NCBI RefSeq assembly: GCF_947499295.1
Contig: NZ_CANMNP010000017.1
Span: 105,069-169,068, forward strand
DNA: 64,000 bases
Source: an uncultured Roseibium sp.
GTDB lineage: Bacteria; Pseudomonadota; Alphaproteobacteria; Rhizobiales; Stappiaceae
Direction of reading: 5' to 3'
Of the stretch, positions 53,469 through 62,754 are shown one piece after another. Positions within the stretch are counted from its first letter, which is position 1. Every line of letters begins with the position of its first letter. Both the position numbers and the translations under genes were made by a program. The notes beneath the pieces are model-generated. The model ran no database searches, was not told the DNA's origin, and saw only the letters and a list, made by a program, of their open reading frames with translations.

Positions 53469-55295
53469 ATGAAACGCACGACAGATTTCCAGTCGCATTC
53501 GGTCAGCCGGGAAAATCGTCCGGACGGGTCCATTCTGCTGCGTTCCAACCATCAGCTCAGTTCCAGCGTTGAGCGGACAGGCGACTGGCTGCATCAATGG
53601 GCAGAAGAAGCTCCCGGGCGTGTGTTCCTGGCGGAACGCAATGGAGCCGGTTGGCGTGAAGAGACTTACGAAACCACACTGGCAAAGGTGCGCTCGGTCG
53701 GCGCTGCGCTTCTTGCCCGTGGTATGGACCGGCAAACGCCAATTCTCGTCATGTCCGGAAACAGTGTCGATCATGGTATCCTGGCACTCGCCGCCCAGTA
53801 TGTCGGTGTGCCGCTGGTTCCGGTAGCTGAACAGTATTCACTGGTCCATGGGGCACACGGCCGCTTGCGGGATGTCATTCATCTGATCAAACCGAAACTT
53901 GCCTATGTGATCGATCAGGACCAGTTCCAAGAAGCGCTGAGCCTTCAGGAACTCTCCGGCGTTGAAATTGTTGCCAGCCGCCCGTCGACCCGTGCAGGCG
54001 TAGAAAAGGTCACGAAATTTGCTGACCTTCTCAAAGGGGACGGGGCCGTTGATGTTGATGCGGCTTTTGCCGACGTCACGGCCGATACGGTTGGAAAAAT
54101 CCTGATGACCAGCGGCTCGACCTCGAGCCCGAAAGGGGTGCTGACAACCCATCGCATGATGTGCGTCAACCAGGCTCAGCTGGCGGACGCCTTGCCGTTC
54201 CTGCGCAAGCGTCCTCCGATCATCGTGGACTGGCTGCCCTGGAACCACGTTTTTGGCGGATCCCACAACTTCAACATGATGCTGGCCAATGGCGGCAGTT
54301 TCTATATCGATGACGGCAAGCCCGTGAAAGGGCTCTTCGAGAGGACGCTGGAGAACCTTCATCTGATAACCGGCACACTTGCCTTCAATGTTCCGTTGGG
54401 TTTCGGCATGTTGCTCGATGCGCTGCGGAAAGACAAAGGCTTCCGGCACCGCTTTTTTCAAGATCTGGATCTGATTTTCTACGCAGGCGCTTCGCTGCCA
54501 CAGGACGTGTGGTCCGGACTGGAGCAGATGGCTTTGAACGAAAAGGGCGAAGTGCCGCTAATGACGTCGTCCTGGGGACTGACCGAAACAGCACCATCTG
54601 CAATGATGCAGCAGGAACCCGCTCCGTGTTCAGGGATTGTCGGGGTGCCTGTCAATGGCGTTACCTTGAAGCTTCTGCCTGATGAGGACATGCGCTGCGA
54701 AGTCCGGATCAAAGGGCCAAGCGTCATGCCCGGTTATTTCAGGGACCCTGACAGGACCAAAGTTGCTTTCGACGAAGAAGGATATTTCATCACCGGTGAT
54801 GCGATGGTCTTTCTGGACGCTGAAGATCCCGACAGAGGGATGCGTTTCGACGGGCGGATTTCCGAAGACTTCAAATTGCAGTCGGGAACCTGGGTCCGCG
54901 CTGCACAGCTGAAGCTCGACATGCTGTCCGAACTTGCCCCGCTGGCGGCCGACCTGGTCGTGACCGGTGCGGATCGCACCGAGATCGGTGTGATGATTTT
55001 TCCGAACTTGTCCGAATTGACCCAAGCGGGGTTTCAGTTGTCGGAGGAACGCGGTGCTTATCGGTGCGACCTGTTGCAAGGAGAAATTCACCGGCGGCTT
55101 GCGGAGCGCGCGCGGACTATCAGCGGCAGTTCAGCAAGGGTGTCGCGTGCAATTGTTTTATCCGCACCCCCATCGGGGGCGGAAGGTGAAATGACCGCCA
55201 AGGGCAATTTGAATATCCGCAGGGTTCTGACCCGCCGCGCAACGTTGCTTGAGCGGCTTTATTCCGACGATGACCCCGCGACGGTGAGGCTATAG
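53469..55295 (+). CDS. Feruloyl-CoA synthetase-like acyl-CoA ligase
   Basis: ANL-family ligase of 608 residues, the size of feruloyl-CoA synthetases. P-loop LMTSGSTSSPKGV, aromatic-acid pocket motif WGLTETAPSA, the YFITGDAM hinge region, and a C-terminal lysine in TAKGNLNIRRVL. It would convert the imported acid, ATP and CoA to the acyl-CoA used by the crotonase. ATG at 53469 follows GGAAAAG; an upstream GTG at 53451 is less likely. Confidence 0.84.
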   Translation: MKRTTDFQSHSVSRENRPDGSILLRSNHQLSSSVERTGDWLHQWAEEAPGRVFLAERNGAGWREETYETTLAKVRSVGAALLARGMDRQTPILVMSGNSVDHGILALAAQYVGVPLVPVAEQYSLVHGAHGRLRDVIHLIKPKLAYVIDQDQFQEALSLQELSGVEIVASRPSTRAGVEKVTKFADLLKGDGAVDVDAAFADVTADTVGKILMTSGSTSSPKGVLTTHRMMCVNQAQLADALPFLRKRPPIIVDWLPWNHVFGGSHNFNMMLANGGSFYIDDGKPVKGLFERTLENLHLITGTLAFNVPLGFGMLLDALRKDKGFRHRFFQDLDLIFYAGASLPQDVWSGLEQMALNEKGEVPLMTSSWGLTETAPSAMMQQEPAPCSGIVGVPVNGVTLKLLPDEDMRCEVRIKGPSVMPGYFRDPDRTKVAFDEEGYFITGDAMVFLDAEDPDRGMRFDGRISEDFKLQSGTWVRAAQLKLDMLSELAPLAADLVVTGADRTEIGVMIFPNLSELTQAGFQLSEERGAYRCDLLQGEIHRRLAERARTISGSSARVSRAIVLSAPPSGAEGEMTAKGNLNIRRVLTRRATLLERLYSDDDPATVRL

Positions 55296-55307
55296 GGAAG
55301 GCACGAG

Positions 55308-56180
55308 ATGGTCGATATCAGCAAGGTCCGCGCAATCGATATTCACACACATGCCGAAGAGCCCTGTGGTTGCCATACCGATGACGGCTATGACGACCTT
55401 CAGGCAACCATGGCTGAGTATTTCCGGGCACCATGGAAGCATCCGCCCACCGTGCCGGAAACGGCGGCGCATTATCGCGCGCAAAATATCGCTGCGGTTA
55501 TTTTCCCCGTCGATGCGGAACGCGAGACCGGATATCGCCGCTACAAGAATGAAGAAGTTGCCGAGATCGCTGCAGACAATGATGACGTCCTGATTCCTTT
55601 TGCGTCCATCGATCCACACAAGGGCCGGATGGGTGCGCGGGAAGCACGCCGACTGATCCGCGATTTCAGTATCAAGGGCTTCAAGTTTCACCCGACCATG
55701 CAAGGGTTTTTTCCCAATGATCGGATGGCTTATGAGCTTTATGAGGCCATAGCGGAAGCCGGCGGCATCGCCTTGTTCCACACAGGCCAGACGGGCGTTG
55801 GCAGCGGCATGCGGGGAGGCAATGGCATGCGGCTGAAATACTCCAATCCGATGTATATGGACGACGTCGCGGTTGATTTTCCGGACATGAAAATCATTCT
55901 CGCACATCCGTCCTTTCCCTGGCAGGAAGAAGCGTTGGCGGTCGCCCAGCACAAACCCAATGTCTATATTGATCTGTCCGGATGGTCGCCGAAATACTTT
56001 CCCGAAATTCTGGTCAAGTATTGCAACTCGATCCTGAAGAAGAAGGTTTTGTTCGGCTCGGACTGGCCGATGATAACGCCTGAACGTTGGCTGTCCGATT
56101 TCGAAAAGATCGCCATCAAGGATGAATTGCGTCCCGACATCATCAAAGGCAATGCAGCCCGCCTCCTAGGCCTTGCCTGA
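55308..56180 (+). CDS. Amidohydrolase-family (Amidohydrolase_2) metal-dependent hydrolase or decarboxylase
   Basis: 290 residues, TIM-barrel. Metal motifs are IDIHTHAEEP (H13, H15 region), FHTGQ, ILAHPSFPW and FGSDWPM. This branch holds hydrolases and non-oxidative decarboxylases of aromatic acids (the ACMSD/resorcylate decarboxylase type). It lies 12 bp after the ligase gene in the place where an aldehyde dehydrogenase would be expected for a ferulate route, so it may work on a pathway intermediate. Substrate unknown. Confidence 0.78.
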   Translation: MVDISKVRAIDIHTHAEEPCGCHTDDGYDDLQATMAEYFRAPWKHPPTVPETAAHYRAQNIAAVIFPVDAERETGYRRYKNEEVAEIAADNDDVLIPFASIDPHKGRMGAREARRLIRDFSIKGFKFHPTMQGFFPNDRMAYELYEAIAEAGGIALFHTGQTGVGSGMRGGNGMRLKYSNPMYMDDVAVDFPDMKIILAHPSFPWQEEALAVAQHKPNVYIDLSGWSPKYFPEILVKYCNSILKKKVLFGSDWPMITPERWLSDFEKIAIKDELRPDIIKGNAARLLGLA

Positions 56181-56351
56181 CCGGGGTCTGGTGCGTTTTT
56201 CGACCGCTATTTGGTCCGATTTGTTTCGGCGTTGCTGTGCTGGCGTGCTTGATTGGCGAGCACGCAGGGGTATTACTTTCGATTGCCGGGTCATGAGACT
56301 CAGCTTCCCTCGGCGCAGGCTCGCGCTCAAAACAAGACAGGGTTCGCCGGT

Positions 56352-57260
56352 ATGCATCCCCTCAACCTGGACCAATTGAGAGCGTTTCTGGCGGTTGTCC
56401 GGCACGGCGGTGTCAACAAGGCAGCGCAGACCCTGAGCCTGACACAGCCGGCTGTCACCACCCGGCTCAAACGACTGGAAGAAGGGCTTGGAACAGAACT
56501 CTTCGAACGCTCACCCGGCCGACTGAAACTGACCAAGCGGGGCGAGATGCTTCAAACCTATGCCGAGCAGTTTGAAAGACTGTCCGACAAGGTGGAAGAG
56601 ACCGTCGTTGCCAAGGATGGCATCAACCGGCATTTGCGTATTGGAGCGTCTGAAACGATTGCCCAGTGCTGGTTGCCGGATCTCGTTTCGGAGCTGCATT
56701 CTGAATTTCCAAATCTTGTCGTCGAGATCAATGTCGATATCTCGGTGAACCTGCGCGCCGGGCTTCTTGATCGCGAAATTGACCTTGCGCTACTGCTCGG
56801 TCCCGTTTCGGAATATTCCGTCGACAATGTCGAATTGCCGGGCTTTGATCTGGCCTGGTACGCACCCGTCGGAACCATCGCCGACGGAAAGGCCGGTGAG
56901 GCTTTGATCCGGGAAAAACCGGTGATCACCTATGCGCGTCATACACGTCCTTATCGGGAACTGAAAACAGCACTTTTTGAGCGGATTGCGCCTGACGTTC
57001 GCATGTTTCCATCATCTTCGTTGTCTGCCTGCTTCAGGCTGGTTGAGGCCGGGCTTGGGGTTGCCGCTTTGCCAAGGGTAATGGGTCAACCTTATGTCGA
57101 CCAGGGGCGCATCGCGGAATTTGATCCCGGCTGGGTGCCCGAGGCCCTTTCGTTTTCGGCAAGTTATCTCGGGGATCCGCGCAGTCACTTGGTGGCAGCC
57201 GCTGCTCAAAAGGCATTGCTGGTCGCGCTTGCTTATGATGGGTATAAAAATACTTTATAA
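56352..57260 (+). CDS. LysR-family transcriptional regulator, probable TRAP 3 regulator
   Basis: 302 residues. HTH at about 3-62 (LDQLRAFLAVVRHGGVNKAAQTLSLTQPAVTTRLKRLEEGLG) and a substrate-binding effector domain. ATG at 56352 starts the family-typical sequence; the frame open to 56253 has no match. It is on the same strand as the DUF1445/TRAP genes, 69 bp upstream of them, so it probably controls them although LysR genes are more often divergent. Confidence 0.85.
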   Translation: MHPLNLDQLRAFLAVVRHGGVNKAAQTLSLTQPAVTTRLKRLEEGLGTELFERSPGRLKLTKRGEMLQTYAEQFERLSDKVEETVVAKDGINRHLRIGASETIAQCWLPDLVSELHSEFPNLVVEINVDISVNLRAGLLDREIDLALLLGPVSEYSVDNVELPGFDLAWYAPVGTIADGKAGEALIREKPVITYARHTRPYRELKTALFERIAPDVRMFPSSSLSACFRLVEAGLGVAALPRVMGQPYVDQGRIAEFDPGWVPEALSFSASYLGDPRSHLVAAAAQKALLVALAYDGYKNTL

Positions 57261-57306
57261 AAAATGCTAAAAAGATTGAATTTGAATTTATAGATCAACT
57301 GCGGGA

Positions 57307-57327
57307 GCCTCCTTGGCGAAAGGAGGC
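57307..57327 (+). promoter_or_regulatory. Hairpin that encloses the Shine-Dalgarno of the DUF1445 gene
   Basis: Perfect 8-bp stem GCCTCCTT (57307-57314) with AAGGAGGC (57320-57327), a 5-nt loop. The 3' arm is the ribosome site itself, 2 nt before the ATG at 57330. Pairing would block initiation, so translation may depend on temperature, a protein or an RNA. Confidence 0.6.
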
Positions 57328-57329
57328 CC

Positions 57330-58151
57330 ATGGTGTCGAGTTACGAAATCCTGCGGAAAGAGCCAGCTGAAACCGTGCGCCGGTACATCCGGAGCGGCGG
57401 CTATGCCTCCCACACGGCTGGACTTGGCAAGAACCTGCTTCAAGCCAACCTTGCGATCATGCCGGAAGACTTTGCGCTCGACTTCATGCGGTTCTGTCAG
57501 CGCAATCCCAAGCCGTGTCCGCTGATCGGCGTCTCCGACACCGGCAACCCGATGATGTTCACACTCGGACATCACATCGACATTCGAACGGATGTCCCGG
57601 CTTACAACATCTACCGAAATGGGCTGCTGTCGAGCACGGTCGCTGACCTAACGTCGCTTTGGAGCGACACGCTGGTTGCATTTGCTATCGGCTGCTCATT
57701 CACGTTCGAACACGCGTTGATCGAAGAGGGTATCGATCTCTGGCACATTTCCAACAACACCACGGTTCCCATGTTCAGGACATCACTAAACACCGTGCCT
57801 GCAGGGCGTTTTCAGGGTCCGATGGTTGTGTCGATGCGGATGATACCGGATCAGAGGGTCTCAAATGCCATTGAAATCTCGGCCCGGTATCCCCTGGCGC
57901 ACGGTTCACCTGTCCATATTGGTGATCCGGCCCTGATCGGCATCAACGATATAGGTACACCCGACTGGGGCGATCCGGTGCCGATCCAGACCGGACATAC
58001 ACCCGTGTTTTGGGCCTGCGGCGTCACTCCGCAAGCCGTTATTCAAGACGCTGCGCTGCCGATCTGCATCACTCACAAGCCTGGCCACATGTTGATCACC
58101 GATATTCCGAACGACGCTGAAAATCCAATTATAGCAACAACAACAATGTAG
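57330..58151 (+). CDS. DUF1445-family protein (putative hydro-lyase / D-glutamate cyclase-like)
   Basis: 273 residues, single domain. Family features are HTAGLGKNLLQANLAIMP near the start, GCSFTFEHALIEEGI, and SVHIGDP-like PVHIGDPALIGI. Bacterial members are annotated as hydro-lyases; the eukaryotic relative is a D-glutamate cyclase giving 5-oxo-D-proline. The TRAP 3 binding-protein gene follows 26 bp later, so the enzyme probably acts on the imported compound. Confidence 0.82.
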   Translation: MVSSYEILRKEPAETVRRYIRSGGYASHTAGLGKNLLQANLAIMPEDFALDFMRFCQRNPKPCPLIGVSDTGNPMMFTLGHHIDIRTDVPAYNIYRNGLLSSTVADLTSLWSDTLVAFAIGCSFTFEHALIEEGIDLWHISNNTTVPMFRTSLNTVPAGRFQGPMVVSMRMIPDQRVSNAIEISARYPLAHGSPVHIGDPALIGINDIGTPDWGDPVPIQTGHTPVFWACGVTPQAVIQDAALPICITHKPGHMLITDIPNDAENPIIATTTM

Positions 58152-58177
58152 ACTTCCAACCTTCACGGAGAGGACCC

Positions 58178-59215
58178 ATGAAAAGACTTCTGATTTCCCT
58201 CATGTCGAGCGCCGCCATTGCAACCCCGGTGATGGCGGAAAGCCTGTCCGTTGTCGGCAGCTGGTCCAGCTTGCCGTTGCATAAGGAATATGAGGCGCCG
58301 TTCTGGCAGACCACATTGCCTGAAGCTTCAGGCGGCAACCTTCAGACAACGGTGACCACTCATAATCAGATGAACCTCGGGGTCGGTGAAGTCTTTCGTC
58401 TGCTGGGGCAGGGCGTTTTCGATGTCGGCATGACCGTCGGCGATTACGCTGTGGCCGATGCACCGGAACTTGAAGGTCTTGATGTTCCGCTGGTCGCCAT
58501 GTCCGCGGACAAGGCGGAAGCGGCCGTGAAAGCGGCGCGGCCGATGGTCGACGAAATTTTCGCACAACGCTTCAATTCCAAGGTGTTGGCCATTGCGCCT
58601 TATCCGCCGCAGGTCGTTTTCTGTAATGCTGAAGTCGGGTCGCTCGATGATCTGAAAGGATTGAAGATCCGTGCCTCGGGACGCATGACGGCCAAATTCC
58701 TGGAAGCCCTGGGAGCGGAGGGTATTACGGTTTCCTTTTCCGAAGTGCCTGGAGCGCTGCAAAAGGGTGTCGTCGACTGTGCCGTAACCGGTGCTGGTTC
58801 GGGCTATAGCGCGGGCTGGTGGGAAGTGACGACCCACCTGCTTCCGATACCCCTTGGAGGTTGGGATCCGGTAGTAACGGCGATCAACATGGACAAGTGG
58901 CAGTCTCTCGATGCCGACACACAAGCGCTTATCGAAAAGGAAATTGCCGAGAATTTCGAAGCGCCTGCTTGGTCAACCGCGGAAGGTGCGCTCGCCAACG
59001 ATATCGCTTGCCTGACGGGCAAGGGCGAATGCGCTTCAGGCGACAGCCGCAATCTGGTGCTGGTTGAGGCAAGTGACGGCGACATAGAGAAAGCACGAGA
59101 AATCCTCCAGTCAGAAGTTTTGCCGGAATGGGCCGAACGGGCGGGTGGTGACTGGGCTGCGCGCTGGAACGAAAGTGTTGGCGCTGTTGTCGGCGTGACC
59201 ATCAAGATCAACTAA
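58178..59215 (+). CDS. TRAP transporter substrate-binding protein (DctP family), DUF1445-linked
   Basis: 345 residues with a signal peptide ending in VMAESLSV. DctP-type fold with the ligand Arg in LKGLKIRASGRMTAKF and GVVDCAVTGAGSGYSAGWWEV. The mature protein has an extra Cys pair region near the end (DIACLTGKGECASGD). No ligand can be assigned; the DUF1445 neighbour hints at an amino acid or its cyclised form. Confidence 0.85.
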   Translation: MKRLLISLMSSAAIATPVMAESLSVVGSWSSLPLHKEYEAPFWQTTLPEASGGNLQTTVTTHNQMNLGVGEVFRLLGQGVFDVGMTVGDYAVADAPELEGLDVPLVAMSADKAEAAVKAARPMVDEIFAQRFNSKVLAIAPYPPQVVFCNAEVGSLDDLKGLKIRASGRMTAKFLEALGAEGITVSFSEVPGALQKGVVDCAVTGAGSGYSAGWWEVTTHLLPIPLGGWDPVVTAINMDKWQSLDADTQALIEKEIAENFEAPAWSTAEGALANDIACLTGKGECASGDSRNLVLVEASDGDIEKAREILQSEVLPEWAERAGGDWAARWNESVGAVVGVTIKIN

Positions 59216-59230
59216 GGCCGGAGTGAACAG

Positions 59231-59779
59231 GTGGCGGAAACGGCATTTAATTTGTTGAAACGGGCCAACCGGCTGGTCGCGATTTCGGTCGGCGTTCTGT
59301 TTCTCCTCTGCGCGGGACTCGTCCTTGCCGATATCCTGCTCCGCCGCCTAGGTGCGTCCTTGGGTGGAACCGACGAAATCTCAGGCTATGTCATGGCGAT
59401 TGGCACAGCCTGGGGCATGGCCTTTGGGCTGGTTGAACTGTCACATGTCAGGATTGACTTTCTGAGGCGCGCCATCGGCGTCCCGAAGTGGCGAATGATA
59501 CTGGACCTGGTGTCGTTGCTGGCTTTGGCCGGGACGATCACAATCGTGGCGCTGCAGTGTTGGCCAGTGGTGGAGACCACGCTGCGCAATGGGTCTCGAG
59601 CCAACACACCGCTCGAAACGCCCCTGGCGCTGGTACAGGTGCCCTGGTTCGCAGGCTGGATCTGGTTTGCGTTGACCGCCTGGCTGACCTTTCTCTGCGC
59701 GCTTGTGCTGGTCTATCAGGGCAATTTTTCACGATCGGAACAGGTTATGGGCGTCTTTCCGGAAAGTGAGGCGGTCTGA
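59231..59779 (+). CDS. TRAP transporter small permease (DctQ family), DUF1445-linked
   Basis: 182 residues, four predicted membrane helices, with the DctQ loop LSHVRIDFLRRAIGVPKWRM. The start is GTG at 59231, with GGAG 8 nt upstream. Unlike the other transporters in the window, it follows its binding-protein gene by only 15 bp and no stem-loop separates them. Its stop shares one base with the DctM start. Confidence 0.87.
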   Translation: MAETAFNLLKRANRLVAISVGVLFLLCAGLVLADILLRRLGASLGGTDEISGYVMAIGTAWGMAFGLVELSHVRIDFLRRAIGVPKWRMILDLVSLLALAGTITIVALQCWPVVETTLRNGSRANTPLETPLALVQVPWFAGWIWFALTAWLTFLCALVLVYQGNFSRSEQVMGVFPESEAV

Positions 59780-61062
59780 TGCTTGCGTTTGTTTCAATCG
59801 GGCTTCTGGCTCTCCTGTCCCTTTCCATTCCGGTTGGAATTGTTCTTTTTCTTCTGGGCTTCGGCATAGACCAATTTTTTACACCTTTTCCGCTGATGCG
59901 CGGGCTGGGCTCGATGGTCTGGTCGACTTCGGAAAACGCGGCTCTGATCGCCATTCCGTTCTTTGTGCTGTTAGGGGAGATCCTGGTCAGAACCGGAATC
60001 GCCGCAAGGACCTATTCTGCGCTTGACCGTTGGGTGTCCTGGCTTCCGGGAGGTCTGGTACATGCCAATGTGGCGACTGCGACCATGTTCTCCGCAACAT
60101 CCGGATCGTCTGTTGCAACAGCTGCGACAGTGGCAACAGTGGCCATGCCACAGGCGGACCGTCTTGGTTATGATCCGAAACTGTTTTCCGGCGCGATAGC
60201 TGCCGGGGGCACTCTTGGTATCATGATCCCGCCATCGATCAATCTGATTGTCTATGGGTTCCTGACACAGACTTCGATCCCTCAGCTCTTCCTTGCGGGG
60301 CTTTTGCCCGGCATTTTGCTGGCGCTCGGTTTCATCGTTGTCACCGCACTTGTGTGCATGGTTCAGCCGAAGCTTGGCGGCGCGCGCAGGACATTTCCTC
60401 TGATCGAAATGCTGAAAGGACTTGCCGACCTTCTGCCGATCATCTTTCTGTTTTCGGCCATAATCGGATCCATCTACAAAGGCTGGGCAACTCCGACGGA
60501 AGCAGCTTCGGTCGGTGTCGCCGGGGCGCTGGCAATTGCCTTGCTCTTTGGCGGTCTCAATATCCGCATGATAGGTGCCGCTCTGATCGGGACCGTAAAG
60601 GTTACGGCAATGATCATGCTGGTTGTGATCGGGGCTTCCTTCCTGAATTTCACGCTGTCAGCCGCTGGCCTGTCTCAGGAGTTACGCGGATTTCTGGAAG
60701 GCCTCGGCTTCAACCCGCTCTGGACGCTGCTTGTGATTGTGCTGATGTATGTCGTGCTCGGGTTTTTCATCGAAACTCTGTCACTGATGGTGATCACAAT
60801 CCCGATTGTCGTGCCGATTGTCACCGCGCTTGGCTATGATCCGGTCTGGTTCGGAATTCTCATGATCGTGCTGATCGAAATGGCTCTGATCACACCGCCG
60901 GTTGGCCTCAATCTCTTCGTTGTTCAGGGCGCGCGGCGCGGTGGCTCAATTGCCGAGGTCATGATCGGTGCAATCCCCTATGTGTTGGCCATGCTGGCAA
61001 TGGTCATCGCCCTGATCGCACTTCCGGATCTTGCGCTTTACCTGCCAAGGGCGATGAATTAA
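59779..61062 (+). CDS. TRAP transporter large permease (DctM family), DUF1445-linked
   Basis: 427 residues, standard DctM length and motifs (AAGGTLGIMIPPSINLIVYGF; LITPPVGLNLFVVQGARRG). Completes the third TRAP importer. The TGATG overlap with the DctQ gene supports coupling. Confidence 0.92.
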   Translation: MLAFVSIGLLALLSLSIPVGIVLFLLGFGIDQFFTPFPLMRGLGSMVWSTSENAALIAIPFFVLLGEILVRTGIAARTYSALDRWVSWLPGGLVHANVATATMFSATSGSSVATAATVATVAMPQADRLGYDPKLFSGAIAAGGTLGIMIPPSINLIVYGFLTQTSIPQLFLAGLLPGILLALGFIVVTALVCMVQPKLGGARRTFPLIEMLKGLADLLPIIFLFSAIIGSIYKGWATPTEAASVGVAGALAIALLFGGLNIRMIGAALIGTVKVTAMIMLVVIGASFLNFTLSAAGLSQELRGFLEGLGFNPLWTLLVIVLMYVVLGFFIETLSLMVITIPIVVPIVTALGYDPVWFGILMIVLIEMALITPPVGLNLFVVQGARRGGSIAEVMIGAIPYVLAMLAMVIALIALPDLALYLPRAMN

Positions 61063-61206
61063 TGGCGTCTGAGGCGCTCCGAGCCGGGCCGAGGCGTCTC
61101 CGCAAATGAATGTACGCTGTGAAAATCACTTGTCTTGCCCGGTCTTTCCTCCAATGATGTTCCCAGGTGTCATTCAAGCTGAACCTTGAAGCGGAACAAA
61201 ATACTC

Positions 61207-62754
61207 ATGCGTTTGCCGCAAGTCCCAGACAGGTTCCGGCTGCTTTTGCGGCTGCGGACGACCTTCGGACATTGCATGCTGCTGATATTGGCGGTGTGCA
61301 CGGCCACGGCGACACTCGTCTATGCCTCGACCGATCCTTTTGCGGAGCGCCGTATGGCGTTGGTGGTTGGCATTTCCAGCTATCAGAACGCGCCTGATCT
61401 TTACAACACGACCAGGGACGGCCGGCTGATCGCCGATACGTTGAACGAGCTGAACTTCAGGGTGGCGGAGCATTTCGATATCGGACTGGCCGAATTCAAG
61501 GAGTTGCTGGAAAGGTTTTCGTTCGAAGCGGAAACAGCAGATGTCGCTCTTGTCTATTTCGCCGGACACGGAGTTGAAGTCGGTGGGCGCAATTTTCTTG
61601 TACCGTCGGATGCAGATTCGGCAAATCGACAGAGGGTAGCCGATACGTCTGTCTCACTGGATGAAATTCTGCAGGCGGTCGACAAGGCGCGCCAGCTCAG
61701 GATCGTGATCCTGGACTCCTGCCGTAACGATCCCTTCGCCGAAGGGGATATGACGGAAACACTGACAGTCAATGCCAGTGCGAGGCAGGGGCTTGCGCCG
61801 GCCTCGCCCGAGCGCGGTACGCTTGTTGCCTATGCGGCTGAAGCGGGCAAGGTTGCGTTGGATGGTGCAGGCGACAACAGTCCTTTCGCCCTCGCGCTTG
61901 CGCAAACCTTGAAGGTTCAGGATCTGGAAATCGGTCTGGCTTTTCGGCAGGTTCGCGATAGCGTTCTCAAGGCAACGGCCAATGCGCAGGAACCGCATAC
62001 ATACGGTTCCTTGTCCGGCAAACCCTATTTTCTGGCGGGCAGCAGCCAGGAAGTGAATGCACTTGCGGCCTCTGCGCGCCGGGATGCATGGGGGCGATTG
62101 GAAGTTGATCAGGAAGAGCAGCTGCAGGTCGCTGCACGCGAGGGTGACAGCAGGGCGCTCAAGGGCCTTGCCTATATGCGTTTGAATCCCAATGAAGATC
62201 GCTATGATCCGAGCAGGGCGGCCGCCTTGTTGGAGACAGCCGCAGAAGCCGGTGATCCCGAAGCGATGTTTGAACTCGCACGCATGTACGAACGTGGGAT
62301 TGGCGTTGAGCAGGATGTTGACAAGGCATTGAAATTGTTTCGCAAGTCTGCCGATGAGGATTTCGCAGACGCCATCAATGATCTCGGTTTTCTCTATTAT
62401 CAGGGCGGTCTGGGCGTAACGCGGGATCCGAAAAAGGCTATTGAATTGTTCGGACGGGCAGCCGACCGTCGGCACCCTGAAGCCATGTTCAATTATGCCG
62501 CGTTGATCGATGACGGAGTTGTGGACGGCAAACAGCCAGATGATGCGGCAGAGTTCCTGTACAGAGCTCTCAGGTCCGGCAATGAAGAAGTGCTCAACCA
62601 GCTTTCGGAAAACCCGAAGATGTTCAAGACCGCAACGCGCCGGTCCCTGCAGCGCAAACTGTCGGAGCGCGCTTTCTACAGCGGTTCGATAGATGGCCAG
62701 TTCGGACCGCAAACCAAGCGCAGTCTGCGTAAGGCTTATGGATTGTCAGAATAA
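61207..62754 (+). CDS. Exported caspase-like (C14) protein with Sel1 repeats and peptidoglycan-binding tail
   Basis: About 515 residues. A signal anchor (GHCMLLILAVCTATATLVYA) is followed by a caspase fold: catalytic His in VYFAGHGVEVG (about 121) and Cys in ILDSCRNDPF (about 172). Then come about three Sel1-type repeats (residues about 320-440, with AMFELARMYERGIGV and AINDLGFLYYQGGLGV), and a C-terminal peptidoglycan-binding-like segment (SGSIDGQFGPQTKRSLRKAYGL). The His-Cys dyad is intact, so an active cysteine peptidase in the periplasm is likely. An in-frame TTG at 61186 is an alternative start. It stands alone. Confidence 0.83.
   Translation: MRLPQVPDRFRLLLRLRTTFGHCMLLILAVCTATATLVYASTDPFAERRMALVVGISSYQNAPDLYNTTRDGRLIADTLNELNFRVAEHFDIGLAEFKELLERFSFEAETADVALVYFAGHGVEVGGRNFLVPSDADSANRQRVADTSVSLDEILQAVDKARQLRIVILDSCRNDPFAEGDMTETLTVNASARQGLAPASPERGTLVAYAAEAGKVALDGAGDNSPFALALAQTLKVQDLEIGLAFRQVRDSVLKATANAQEPHTYGSLSGKPYFLAGSSQEVNALAASARRDAWGRLEVDQEEQLQVAAREGDSRALKGLAYMRLNPNEDRYDPSRAAALLETAAEAGDPEAMFELARMYERGIGVEQDVDKALKLFRKSADEDFADAINDLGFLYYQGGLGVTRDPKKAIELFGRAADRRHPEAMFNYAALIDDGVVDGKQPDDAAEFLYRALRSGNEEVLNQLSENPKMFKTATRRSLQRKLSERAFYSGSIDGQFGPQTKRSLRKAYGLSE

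Noticed and set aside
61654..62712. Minus-strand frame of 352 codons opposite the caspase gene
   Set aside because: Antisense shadow of a multi-domain gene with intact catalytic residues.
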